Positions 28,136 to 36,565 of a stretch of DNA of 43,840 nucleotides are shown here, one piece after another. Numbering within the stretch: the stretch's first letter is position 1; every line of letters begins with the position of its first letter. The translations under genes and the position numbers were made by a program. The notes beneath the pieces are model-generated. The model did not search any database. It had not been told where the DNA came from and worked only from the letters and a program-made list of their open reading frames with translations. The DNA is from an uncultured Pelagibacteraceae bacterium (GTDB taxonomy: Bacteria; Pseudomonadota; Alphaproteobacteria; Pelagibacterales; Pelagibacteraceae): assembly GCA_902571955.1 (NCBI GenBank), contig CACGDZ010000009.1:1-43840 (forward strand), written 5' to 3'.

Positions 28136-28210
28136 GGTCCCTTCGTCTATCGGTTAGGACACGTGGTTTTCATCCTCGAAAGAGGGGTTCGATTCCCCTA
28201 GGGACCGCCA
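28136..28210 (+). tRNA. tRNA-Glu (anticodon TTC) with one anticodon-stem mismatch
   Basis: The acceptor stem is GGTCCCT/AGGGACC. The anticodon loop is TTTTCAT with anticodon TTC at 28169-28171. The anticodon stem CGTGG/CCTCG pairs except for a T-T mismatch in the middle (28164 with 28176). The T arm is AGGGG-TTCGATT-CCCCT, the discriminator is G and CCA is encoded. It marks the left border of the accessory region. Confidence 0.95.
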
Positions 28211-28212
28211 TT

Positions 28213-28485
28213 ATGATTTATCATGTTTACATGCTCATAAATCTTGATTTTAAAAAAAATCAAACTTACGTAGGTTTTACTAATAATTTAGTAAACAGAT
28301 TGATTAAGCATAATACTGCTAAAGGTGCAAAGTTTACTCGTGGGAGATACTGGGAGTTAATTTACTTTAAAAGTTACAAATCAAAAAAAACAGCTATGAA
28401 AAATGAGTATAAATTAAAAAAAGATTTTAAATTAAGAAAATCTATAAAAAATAATTATTTATTAAAAAGAATTAATCATATTTGA
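28213..28485 (+). CDS. Small GIY-YIG domain protein (UPF0213/YhbQ-like)
   Basis: This 90-residue protein is a stand-alone GIY-YIG nuclease domain. The two signature strands read HVYML and TYVGFTNN, followed by RLIKHNTAKGAKFTRGRYWELIYF with the conserved Arg. The metal-binding Glu is probably in AMKNEYKLKK. The KGAKFTRGR stretch is typical of the UPF0213/YhbQ and Slx1-like groups. Function is uncertain: the family includes DNA-repair nucleases and uncharacterised proteins. The ATG lies two bases after the tRNA-Glu CCA end, so it may be read from the tRNA transcript. Confidence 0.85.
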   Translation: MIYHVYMLINLDFKKNQTYVGFTNNLVNRLIKHNTAKGAKFTRGRYWELIYFKSYKSKKTAMKNEYKLKKDFKLRKSIKNNYLLKRINHI

Positions 28486-28561
28486 GACTATTATTTTAAG
28501 TTTTTTAAAACAAAATCTTAGTGGTATTTAATTTAATAATTGATAAATAAAAGAATAAAGT

Positions 28562-29596
28562 ATGAAAAAAAAAGCCTTAATATTTGGTATTACTGGACAA
28601 GATGGGTCTTATCTAGCGGAATTTTTATTAAATAAAAATTATATTATTCATGGAGTAAAAAGAAGATCCTCAAGTGCTAATACTGAAAGAATTGATCATA
28701 TTTTTGATAGTCTAAATTTTTCAAATAAAAACTTCTTTATACATTACGGAGATCTGTCAGATGGAACAAATACATTAAATATTATTAATAAAGTTAAACC
28801 AGATGAAATTTATAATCTAGCAGCACAAAGCCATGTTAAAGTATCTTTTGATTTACCTGAATATACAGCAGATATTACTGCAATCGGTGCTCTTAGAATT
28901 TTAGAGTCTTTAAGGATATTAAAATTAAAAAAAACTAAATTTTACCAGGCCTCAAGCTCTGAAATGTTTGGAATGGTAAAAAATAAAAAATCGTTAAACG
29001 AAAGTTCAACTTTTCATCCCAGATCTATATACGGTGTATCAAAGGTATTTGCTTTCCATACAACAGTTCATTATAGAGAAGCTTATGGAATTTATGCTTC
29101 TAATGGTATCTTATTCAACCATGAATCACCAAGAAGAGGTCCAACTTTTGTAACAAAAAAAATTGTTCAAGGTTTAGTAAGAATTAAAATGGGCTTACAA
29201 AAAAAACTTACTCTAGGAAATTTATATGCAATTCGAGATTGGGGACACGCGAAAGATTATGCTATTTCAATGTGGAAAATTCTTCAATATAAAAACGCTG
29301 ATGACTGGGTCATAGCGACCAATAAAGAACATACTGTTAAAAAATTTTTAGAAATAGTATCTAAAAAATTAGATATTAATATTAAATGGGTAGGAAAGGG
29401 TATTAAAGAAAAAGGTATAAATAAAAAAACTGGAAAAGTAATAATAGATATAAATCAAAAGTACTTCAGACCATCAGAAGTTGACTTCTTAAAAGGAGAT
29501 TTTTCTAAAGCAAAAAAACTTCTCAAATGGAAACCAGGTATATCCACCAACCAGTTAATTGATGATATGATAAATCAAGAATTATCAAATTATTAA
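28562..29596 (+). CDS. gmd: GDP-mannose 4,6-dehydratase
   Basis: Gmd converts GDP-D-mannose to GDP-4-keto-6-deoxy-D-mannose, the branch point to GDP-fucose, rhamnose, perosamine and colitose. The 344-residue extended SDR has the NADP-binding GITGQDGSYLAEFLL, then RRSSSANTERIDHIF, NLAAQSHVKVSFD and the Tyr-x3-Lys dyad in SIYGVSKVF. The family-specific NHESPRRGPTFVTKKI and the RDWGHAKDYA motif follow. It begins the sugar cluster, 76 bases after the GIY-YIG gene and three bases before the PLP enzyme. Confidence 0.95.
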   Translation: MKKKALIFGITGQDGSYLAEFLLNKNYIIHGVKRRSSSANTERIDHIFDSLNFSNKNFFIHYGDLSDGTNTLNIINKVKPDEIYNLAAQSHVKVSFDLPEYTADITAIGALRILESLRILKLKKTKFYQASSSEMFGMVKNKKSLNESSTFHPRSIYGVSKVFAFHTTVHYREAYGIYASNGILFNHESPRRGPTFVTKKIVQGLVRIKMGLQKKLTLGNLYAIRDWGHAKDYAISMWKILQYKNADDWVIATNKEHTVKKFLEIVSKKLDINIKWVGKGIKEKGINKKTGKVIIDINQKYFRPSEVDFLKGDFSKAKKLLKWKPGISTNQLIDDMINQELSNY

Positions 29597-29599
29597 ATT

Positions 29600-30790
29600 A
29601 TGCAAAATTATTTCTATCCTTTAGTTGAAAATCCATATAGATACAAAGATTTAAAAAAAGCTAAAAAAATACTAGATTCTGGAAAGTTAACCTCAGGACC
29701 TGTTACAGAAAAATTTCAAAACTCTTTTTCAAAAGTAATGAACACAAAATATTCACTTATGGTAAATTCAGGATCATCTGCAAATTTGTTAGCTTTCCAG
29801 TGTTTAATAAATCCTTACAGAAAAAGAAGATTAAAAAAAAATGATGAAATTTTAATACCAGCTTTATGTTGGTCAACATCCTTGTGGCCAATTGTTCAAT
29901 CTGGTCTTAAACCTAAGTTTGTTGATATTGATATAGACACTTTAAATATTAATTTAAAAGACTTGGAAAAAAAAATCTCAACCAAAACAAAAGCAATCAT
30001 GTTAGTTCATGTTTTGGGAAATTGCACAAATATGGATGAATTAATGAAGATAAAACAAAAAAATAATCTTATTTTGATAGAAGATACATGCGAATCTCTT
30101 GGCACAAAATATAAAAAAAAAAATCTAGGCACTTTTGGTGAATTTTCAACTTTTTCATTTTATACTTCGCATCAAATTTCCTCTGGTGAAGGTGGTATGG
30201 TTTGCTGTAAAAATGTTGAAGATGCAGAAATTTTAAGATCATTAAGAGCACATGGATGGTCAAGAGGATTGAAAGGTGAAAAAAAAATTGCAAAATTAAA
30301 TAAATCTTTAGATAGCAGATTCATTTTTTATAATTCAGGTTTTAATGTTAGAGGCACAGATGTGTCTGCAAGTATAGGATTAAGTCAATTCCAAGATCTT
30401 AACTTATTTGTTAAATCAAGATTGAGAAATAGAAACAATATTGTAAAAGAAATGCATAAAAACAAAAAAGTAAAAACAAATTTTCAAATAATCAAAGAAA
30501 ACACATATGTAAATCCTTCTTGGTTTGGAATTCCAATCCTAGTTTCAAAAAAATTAAATCGAAACAAAATCGTTAATAAACTAGAAAAATGGGGTGTTGA
30601 AACAAGACCAATTATAAGTGGAAACTTTTTAAAACAACCAGCTATAAAAAAATATAATATTAAAACAAAGGGAAAAATGAAAAACGCTGATTATGTTAAT
30701 AAATATGGCTTTTTTATAGGACTAAAAACTACACATATGAAAAATGATGAGATAACCAAATTGATTAAAATCTTTGAAAAAAGTATATAA
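29600..30790 (+). CDS. ColD-type PLP-dependent sugar 3-dehydratase (Lys replaced by His191)
   Basis: The fold is that of DegT/DnrJ/EryC1/StrS sugar aminotransferases: GSSANLLAF phosphate loop, PALCWSTSLWPI, FVDIDIDTLNIN and EDTCESLGTKY with the PLP Asp. The Schiff-base Lys is absent: the segment reads SFYTSHQISSGEGGM, with His191 where the family has Lys in SFxxxKxxxxGEGG. His at this place is the hallmark of ColD-type 3-dehydratases, which remove the C3 hydroxyl of GDP-4-keto-6-deoxy-mannose using PLP. Iron-sulphur E1 dehydratases also have His but need C-terminal cysteines; this protein has no Cys after residue 203. With gmd directly upstream, the GDP-4-keto-6-deoxy-mannose substrate is the natural inference. 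Confidence 0.82.
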   Translation: MQNYFYPLVENPYRYKDLKKAKKILDSGKLTSGPVTEKFQNSFSKVMNTKYSLMVNSGSSANLLAFQCLINPYRKRRLKKNDEILIPALCWSTSLWPIVQSGLKPKFVDIDIDTLNINLKDLEKKISTKTKAIMLVHVLGNCTNMDELMKIKQKNNLILIEDTCESLGTKYKKKNLGTFGEFSTFSFYTSHQISSGEGGMVCCKNVEDAEILRSLRAHGWSRGLKGEKKIAKLNKSLDSRFIFYNSGFNVRGTDVSASIGLSQFQDLNLFVKSRLRNRNNIVKEMHKNKKVKTNFQIIKENTYVNPSWFGIPILVSKKLNRNKIVNKLEKWGVETRPIISGNFLKQPAIKKYNIKTKGKMKNADYVNKYGFFIGLKTTHMKNDEITKLIKIFEKSI

Positions 30791-31604
30791 AAAAAAAATT
30801 GTTATTACTGGCGGAAATGGACTAATTGGTTCACACTTTTCAAATAAGTTAAAACATAAGTATAGAATTATTAAATATCCTTATAAAATTCAAAATTTTA
30901 AAAAATTTGATAAATGGATAGTTAATAAAGATTTTGATTATTTTGTTCATTTTGCTGCACTTACTAAAAGAAAAAGCTTGGTTAATAAAAAAAAAATTAA
31001 TTTAATAAATATCAAAGCAACAAAAAAAATGATTAATTCATTAAATAACCAAAAAATTAAAAGTTTTAAATATTTTCTATTTATTTCTAGTTCTCATGTT
31101 TATGGCTATTCTAAAAAAAAAATTAGTGAAAATATGCAAAGAATTCCTCAAAACAAATATGGTTATTCAAAAAAAAATGTTGAAGATTATATTATTAAAA
31201 ATAGAAAAAATTTAGATTATAAAATTGGTATAGCAAGATTGTTTAATATTACTGGCAAAAATCAAAGAGAAGGTTTTTTTATCAAAGATATAATTCAAAA
31301 AATCAATAATGGTGATAAAATTAATAATATAAATAAATATAGAGATTTTATTCATATTGATGATGTAATTAAATCTCTTAAAATCATAATTTCCAAAGAA
31401 TACCAAGAACCTATCAATGTTTGTAGTGGAGAAAAAATTAATTTAATTGAAATTTGTAAAATGATAAATGACAAATTTTTTAAAAAAAAAATTTACATTG
31501 ATTATAAAAGAGGAAAAGATTTATTTGGCGATAATAGAAAATTAAAAAAACTTGGCATCAAGAAATTTAAAAATATCAATCACATTTTAGACACTTTGAA
31601 TTAA
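30774..31604 (+). CDS. NAD(P)-dependent sugar epimerase/reductase (extended SDR)
   Basis: This is a 276-residue extended short-chain dehydrogenase. The Rossmann motif is VITGGNGLIGS, followed by DYFVHFAALTKRKSL, the SSSHVYG catalytic Ser region and Tyr-x3-Lys in NKYGYSKK. YRDFIHIDDVIKSL is the usual C-terminal motif. The only start before the Rossmann motif is TTG at 30774 (an in-frame TGA sits at 30762-30764), overlapping the previous gene by 17 bases. In a colitose-type pathway the next step is a 4-reductase or epimerase/reductase (ColC), and this gene is placed to do it. Sequence alone does not settle epimerase versus reductase. Confidence 0.8.
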   Translation: MKKVYKKKIVITGGNGLIGSHFSNKLKHKYRIIKYPYKIQNFKKFDKWIVNKDFDYFVHFAALTKRKSLVNKKKINLINIKATKKMINSLNNQKIKSFKYFLFISSSHVYGYSKKKISENMQRIPQNKYGYSKKNVEDYIIKNRKNLDYKIGIARLFNITGKNQREGFFIKDIIQKINNGDKINNINKYRDFIHIDDVIKSLKIIISKEYQEPINVCSGEKINLIEICKMINDKFFKKKIYIDYKRGKDLFGDNRKLKKLGIKKFKNINHILDTLN

Positions 31605-31610
31605 AAAAAA

Positions 31611-32642
31611 ATGAAAAAAATAATTTTTTTTTCTATTGATAGACTGGGTGATTTTTTAATTCGATCAAACGTAATTTTTAAAGTTTCTGAAAAATACGAT
31701 CATAAAGAAATAATTGCTTCTGATAATAATTATAAACTAATTAATTCACAAAAATATTTTAATTTAGTTCATAAATTTAATACAAAAGATAAAAATTTTG
31801 AAAAATTAAAATTTATTAAAAAATTCTTTCTACAAAAATATGATAGTGCAATAGTCTTTGATGGTAAAAATATATCAAATTTAATTCTCTTATTAATAAA
31901 ATCAAACTTTAAATTTACTTTTTTATACAAAAAAAAAGGTTTTTTTAATTATTTATATTTAAAAATAATAATATTTTTGTTCAATATTTTTAATATCAAA
32001 TATGAGTATATAATAAGTCGTGATCTTATAGAAAAAAATATAAATGAAAACTATCCAACTAAATACAAAATTCTTAAAAAATATTATGGCGATATTTTTA
32101 ATAAAACATATCATATTGAGAACACTAATATTAGATCGTATAATGAACTAAAAGATGACTTTATTATAATACACTTAGATGAAAAATTTATAGATATTAA
32201 AGGTATAGACAAAGATTTTGATATCTCAATTAAAAAATTCCAAAAAAAAATTAAAAAAAAAGTTTTTTTAACTTCATTTAAAAATAATTTTAATTACTAT
32301 AATTCTTTAACTCCTAAAAAAGTTAATTTTAAAAATATTAATTTAGATAAACTAAAAAATTCTGATATTTTAATTATTGAGGATATGCCCTTAGATCATT
32401 TATACAACTTAATGCAAAATTCTTTAATAAATGTAAGCTGTCATTCGGGTGTTTTTGTTCATACATCTATCGCTTTAAATAAAAAAACTATAGACATAAT
32501 TCATAAATCTCAAAAAAAATGGCTTGATACTTGGATAGATGATAGAAAAAATTATATACAGATTTATAAATCAAATGAATCATATAAATATCATATTGAT
32601 GAAATTTTAAATTTTATTTATGAAGAGAAAAAAAAAATTTGA
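31611..32642 (+). CDS. GT9-like (heptosyltransferase-fold) glycosyltransferase
   Basis: This is a 343-residue, very Lys/Asn/Ile-rich protein. Its N-terminus FFSIDRLGDFLIRSNVIFKV mirrors the RxGDxxxxxP start of heptosyltransferases (ADP-heptose:LPS transferases, GT9). The late segment NVSCHSGVFVHTSIALNKKTIDI corresponds to the D/HSGxxHxAxALxKP donor-binding motif. The middle is strongly diverged. It probably adds a sugar during LPS synthesis at the cytoplasmic face; the sugar is unknown. It starts six bases after the SDR gene and overlaps the next gene by 23 bases. Confidence 0.72.
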   Translation: MKKIIFFSIDRLGDFLIRSNVIFKVSEKYDHKEIIASDNNYKLINSQKYFNLVHKFNTKDKNFEKLKFIKKFFLQKYDSAIVFDGKNISNLILLLIKSNFKFTFLYKKKGFFNYLYLKIIIFLFNIFNIKYEYIISRDLIEKNINENYPTKYKILKKYYGDIFNKTYHIENTNIRSYNELKDDFIIIHLDEKFIDIKGIDKDFDISIKKFQKKIKKKVFLTSFKNNFNYYNSLTPKKVNFKNINLDKLKNSDILIIEDMPLDHLYNLMQNSLINVSCHSGVFVHTSIALNKKTIDIIHKSQKKWLDTWIDDRKNYIQIYKSNESYKYHIDEILNFIYEEKKKI

Positions 32643-34737
32643 AACTGGTATAGTACTTCCACTAAAGGAAGGATTTTCTAAAGATGATTTTGGTGCTGTA
32701 TCTGTTTGGGTGTCAGAATATTTAAAATTAACAACTACAAAAAAAAATATCGTTTTTTGTAGAAAATCACAAAATAATAAAAACTATCTTACAACAAATG
32801 TAAATCCAATAATTGTTAACGAGAAATATTATACAAATCAAAATTATATTAGAAAAATAAATGATGTATTAATCAAAAAAAAAATAAACAATGTTGAAAT
32901 ACATAATAGACCAGAATATGCAATATATTTAATTGATAACAATCCAAATATTAATATCAATTTAATTTTTCATAATGACCCAAATGATATTAGATTTAGC
33001 GATACAAATTATTATAAAAATAAACTTTTAGAAAATTGTAAAAAAATTGTTTTTGTAAGCAAATGGGTAAAGAAAAAATTCTTTGAAAATCTTAATAATA
33101 ATCATAAAAATAACACCGAAATTATTTACAATTTTATAAATCCATTAAAAAAATTTCCAAAAAAGACTAACTTAATAATCTTTTCAGGCAAATTAAATAA
33201 AAGTAAAGGCTTTGATATTTTTGCTAATGCTATTACTAAAATTTTAGATAAATATAAAAATTGGTCAGCAATTGTATTTGGCGATGAACCTAGGGAAAAA
33301 TTTAATATTAACCACGATAGATTATCTATAAATAATTGGATAGATCACAAGGAATTATTAAAATATTACGCTAAATCATCTATATCTATTGTTAATCCAA
33401 CATGGAACGAACCATTTGGTCGTACAGCTATGGAAAGCGCGTCTAGGGGGTGCGCAGTAATTACATCTAGAAGTGGTGGTTTGTCAGAAACATTTAAAAA
33501 CAACATTGTATTAAAAGAAAATAATTCAAAAAAGTTGTTTGAGGAAGTTTCAAAACTTATTGAAAATAAAGAATATTTAAAAAAAATCCAATTAACAAAT
33601 TTTAAAAATGTTATACACACACCTAGAACTAGTGTAAAAAAACTAGATGCATTAAGAAAAGATATTAATCTTAGTAATAAAACACCAAATCATAAATATA
33701 GAATTTTACACATTGGAAATTTTGGATTAAAAGTAAATCATCGGTTGTTTAATATTTCTATTTCAAGAAAAATTTCAAATGGTTTAATAAGAAATGGTCA
33801 TGACGTGATTAATTTCGACTACCGAATTAATAGTAATAAATTTCTTGAAAAAAATTATATAGATAAACAAATTTTTGATATTCTAAGGAATTATAATCCA
33901 GATTTGATTTTATTTGGTCATAACAACATATTAGATAGATCCACTCTCTTAACTGTAAAAGAAAAATTTAAATGTAAAACTGCAATTTGGTATGAAGATC
34001 ACGTGATTAAAGGTGACCCAAATTTTAAAAATAATTTAAACTTATTAGAAAAAAATCATGATCTAATTGATAATTATTTTATAACTACTTCATCTGATAT
34101 TATTAAAACTAAAATTAATAAAAATAAGATTTATTATATGCCAATACCCGTTGATCCAAATTTAGAATTTGATAAATTTTATGAATATAATAAATCAAAA
34201 GATTTATTTTTTGCTTTAAGCCATGGGGTTAATTACGGAAAATTAAAAAAAAACGCTTATGATATAAGGACTCAATTTATTGATGAATTAATTAGTCAAT
34301 CAAATACTAACTTTGAAACTAGTTTTGATTTTAATTTCCTAGGATTATATGACGAACAACCTAAATGGAACTTTGATTTTCTAAATCAAATAAAATTGTC
34401 TAAAACAGCATTAAATTTAAGCAGAGGAGGACCTAATAAATATGCCTCTAGTAATAGAATAGCTTTATTAATGGGAAATGGAATTTTGCCTTTTATACAT
34501 GAAGATGTAAGATTTCAAGATTTCTTTGATAATGATGAAATAATTACATATAAAAATTCATACGATCTTTTAGTTAAATTAGATAAAATTAAAACTGATG
34601 AGCAAAAAATAAAAAAAAGATCTATTAAAGCTAAAAAAAGTTATTTTAACTACTTTGAAAATACAATTGTAACTGATTTCATAATACACAAAATTTTTAA
34701 CTCAAAATCTAAATATAAATATATTTGGAGTAAATAG
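32620..34737 (+). CDS. Two-domain glycosyltransferase (GT4 plus a second GT-like domain)
   Basis: This 705-residue protein joins two glycosyltransferase-like halves. Residues 1 to about 345 form a GT4 (GT-B) enzyme: FSGKLNKSKGFDIF nucleotide-site loop and NPTWNEPFGRTAMESASRG with the E-x7-E motif, then SRSGGLSETF. Residues about 360-705 form another GT-B-like unit resembling CgeB-type proteins (IGNFGLKVNHRLFNISISRKISNGL at its start; LNLSRGGPNKYASSNRIALLMGNGILPF near the end). The linker is near PRTSVKKLDALRKD. It overlaps the GT9-like gene by 23 bases and abuts the formyltransferase gene directly. Two consecutive sugar transfers are plausible. Donors are unknown. Confidence 0.8.
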   Translation: MKRKKKFETGIVLPLKEGFSKDDFGAVSVWVSEYLKLTTTKKNIVFCRKSQNNKNYLTTNVNPIIVNEKYYTNQNYIRKINDVLIKKKINNVEIHNRPEYAIYLIDNNPNININLIFHNDPNDIRFSDTNYYKNKLLENCKKIVFVSKWVKKKFFENLNNNHKNNTEIIYNFINPLKKFPKKTNLIIFSGKLNKSKGFDIFANAITKILDKYKNWSAIVFGDEPREKFNINHDRLSINNWIDHKELLKYYAKSSISIVNPTWNEPFGRTAMESASRGCAVITSRSGGLSETFKNNIVLKENNSKKLFEEVSKLIENKEYLKKIQLTNFKNVIHTPRTSVKKLDALRKDINLSNKTPNHKYRILHIGNFGLKVNHRLFNISISRKISNGLIRNGHDVINFDYRINSNKFLEKNYIDKQIFDILRNYNPDLILFGHNNILDRSTLLTVKEKFKCKTAIWYEDHVIKGDPNFKNNLNLLEKNHDLIDNYFITTSSDIIKTKINKNKIYYMPIPVDPNLEFDKFYEYNKSKDLFFALSHGVNYGKLKKNAYDIRTQFIDELISQSNTNFETSFDFNFLGLYDEQPKWNFDFLNQIKLSKTALNLSRGGPNKYASSNRIALLMGNGILPFIHEDVRFQDFFDNDEIITYKNSYDLLVKLDKIKTDEQKIKKRSIKAKKSYFNYFENTIVTDFIIHKIFNSKSKYKYIWSK

Positions 34738-35481
34738 ATGCAAATTTGTATCGCAGGAAAAAACGAATGCTCAATAGAATTTGTAAGATTTGTAAGTAAA
34801 ATAATTCCAAAAAAAAGAATTCTTATTTTACCAAATGACAGTGATAATGGTAAAGATAGCTGGCAACCTTCATTAAAAAAATTTGCAAATAAAAATAAAT
34901 TTAAGATTACTAATTTAAAAAATTTATATAAAATAAAAGACTTAATATTTATATCAATAGAATACGAAAAAATAATTAAACCCCAATTATTTACTAGTAA
35001 AAAATTATTTAATTTTCATTTTAGTCTTCTGCCAAAGTATAGAGGTTGTCACACAAATTTTTTACAAATTTTAAATGGAGAAAAATATTCAGGTGTAACT
35101 CTACATTTGATTGATAGAGGTATTGACACTGGAAAAATTATTGACCATATCAAATATAAATTAAGTATTAATATTAATGCTTACGATAATTATTTTAAAC
35201 TTATGAATTGTTCAGTTAAATTATTAAAAAAAAATTTTTTAAATATATTAAATAACAAGTATAAAATAAAAAAAACTAAAAATTTAAAAAAATTTTATTT
35301 TAGTAGATCTTCTGTTGATTATAAAAATATAAAATTTATTAATACATTAAATTTGACAAAAAAACAATTTAATAAGATTAGGGCATTGATCTTTCCACCA
35401 TTTCAGCTGCCCATCTTAAACGGCAAGAAAGTAAAAAATATTAAATATTATAAAAGAAAATATATAGTTACTTATGATTAG
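34738..35481 (+). CDS. Sugar N-formyltransferase
   Basis: This 247-residue protein has the formyltransferase catalytic triad seen in Fmt and ArnA: Asn92 and His94 in FNFHFSLLPKYRG and Asp130 in LIDRGIDTG. These are used with N10-formyl-tetrahydrofolate. It is shorter than Fmt and has no tRNA-binding domain. In size and start (MQICIAGKNECSIEFVRF) it matches sugar amine formyltransferases such as WlaRD, QdtF or VioF. The aminotransferase gene starts before its end (eight-base overlap), so the amine is probably made by the neighbour. Expected product: an N-formylated 3- or 4-amino-dideoxyhexose nucleotide. Confidence 0.85.
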   Translation: MQICIAGKNECSIEFVRFVSKIIPKKRILILPNDSDNGKDSWQPSLKKFANKNKFKITNLKNLYKIKDLIFISIEYEKIIKPQLFTSKKLFNFHFSLLPKYRGCHTNFLQILNGEKYSGVTLHLIDRGIDTGKIIDHIKYKLSININAYDNYFKLMNCSVKLLKKNFLNILNNKYKIKKTKNLKKFYFSRSSVDYKNIKFINTLNLTKKQFNKIRALIFPPFQLPILNGKKVKNIKYYKRKYIVTYD

Positions 35482-36565
35482 ATTCTACTCAATTAAAAAA
35501 TCTGATAAAAAAATTGAATCCAAAATCTTTAAATCAATAAAAAAAGTAATAAAAAAAAATAATTTTATTCTTGGAAATGAAGTATCAAATTTTGAAAATT
35601 CATTTAGTAAATTATGTAATTCAAAATATTCTATTGGGTGTTCTAATGGTACAGATGCAATTACAATTGCCTTGTTATCTCTAAACTTGCCAAAAAATTC
35701 AGAGGTAATTCTTCCGGCAATGACATATGCTTCTACTTTTTATGCAGTAATAAATGCAAAGCTTAAACCTGTACTAGTCGATATAAATGATGATGATCCG
35801 CTTATAAATCTTAATCAAATAGAAAGAAAAATTAATAACAACACAAAAGCAATTATACCGGTCCATCTTTATGGTTCTGTTGTTAATTTATTTAAACTAA
35901 ATAGAATTTTAAGAAAAAAAAAAATTTATATAATAGATGATTGTTCACAAGCTCATGGAGCAATGTACGATAATGGCAAAAGAGTAGGCGGTCATGGAAT
36001 ATCTAATATTAGCACATTTAGCTTATATCCTGGAAAAAATTTAGGAGCCTATGGTGATGCTGGAATTATTACAACAAATAACAAGAAATTTTATACACAA
36101 ATTAAATCTATAAGAAATATAGGTGCTATCAAAAAATTTGACCATAAAACAATTGGATTTAATAACAGAATGGACACAATACAAGCTGCAATTTTAAGTC
36201 ATAAAATTAAATATTTAAAAGAAAACAATTCAAAAAGAGTATTAATATCAAAAAAATATTTCTCTAAAATTATAAATAAAAAAATAAAATTTATTAATTA
36301 TTCAAAAAATTCAGTTTTTCATCAATTTATTATTAGAGTAAAGGATAGAAACAAATTTTTAACCTTTTTAAAAAAAAATAAAATAGAATATGGATTACAT
36401 TATCCACACACAATTAATCAGATGAAATTTTTTAAAAAAAAATACGGTATTAAAAGGTATATAAATTCGGAAAAATTAGCAAAAGAATGTGTGAGTTTAC
36501 CTATTGATCCAATGTTAACAAATAAAGAGGTGAATCAGATTATAAATACAATTAACAGATATTAA
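35474..36565 (+). CDS. Sugar-nucleotide aminotransferase (DegT/DnrJ/EryC1/StrS, FdtB/QdtB-like)
   Basis: This is a 363-residue PLP aminotransferase with the canonical Schiff-base Lys188 in SLYPGKNLGAYGDAG. SNGTDAITIAL is the phosphate loop, IDDCSQAHGA holds the PLP-binding Asp, and VDINDDDPLINL is conserved. The YPGKNLGAYGDAG motif is that of 3-aminotransferases such as FdtB, QdtB and DesV, which act on dTDP-3-keto-6-deoxyhexoses. 4-aminotransferases such as perosamine synthase have a different pattern there. It contrasts with the ColD-like paralogue upstream, which has His at this residue. It converges with the oxidoreductase gene, overlapping by four bases. rmlA/rmlB and a ketoisomerase are not in the window. 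Confidence 0.88.
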   Translation: MIRFYSIKKSDKKIESKIFKSIKKVIKKNNFILGNEVSNFENSFSKLCNSKYSIGCSNGTDAITIALLSLNLPKNSEVILPAMTYASTFYAVINAKLKPVLVDINDDDPLINLNQIERKINNNTKAIIPVHLYGSVVNLFKLNRILRKKKIYIIDDCSQAHGAMYDNGKRVGGHGISNISTFSLYPGKNLGAYGDAGIITTNNKKFYTQIKSIRNIGAIKKFDHKTIGFNNRMDTIQAAILSHKIKYLKENNSKRVLISKKYFSKIINKKIKFINYSKNSVFHQFIIRVKDRNKFLTFLKKNKIEYGLHYPHTINQMKFFKKKYGIKRYINSEKLAKECVSLPIDPMLTNKEVNQIINTINRY

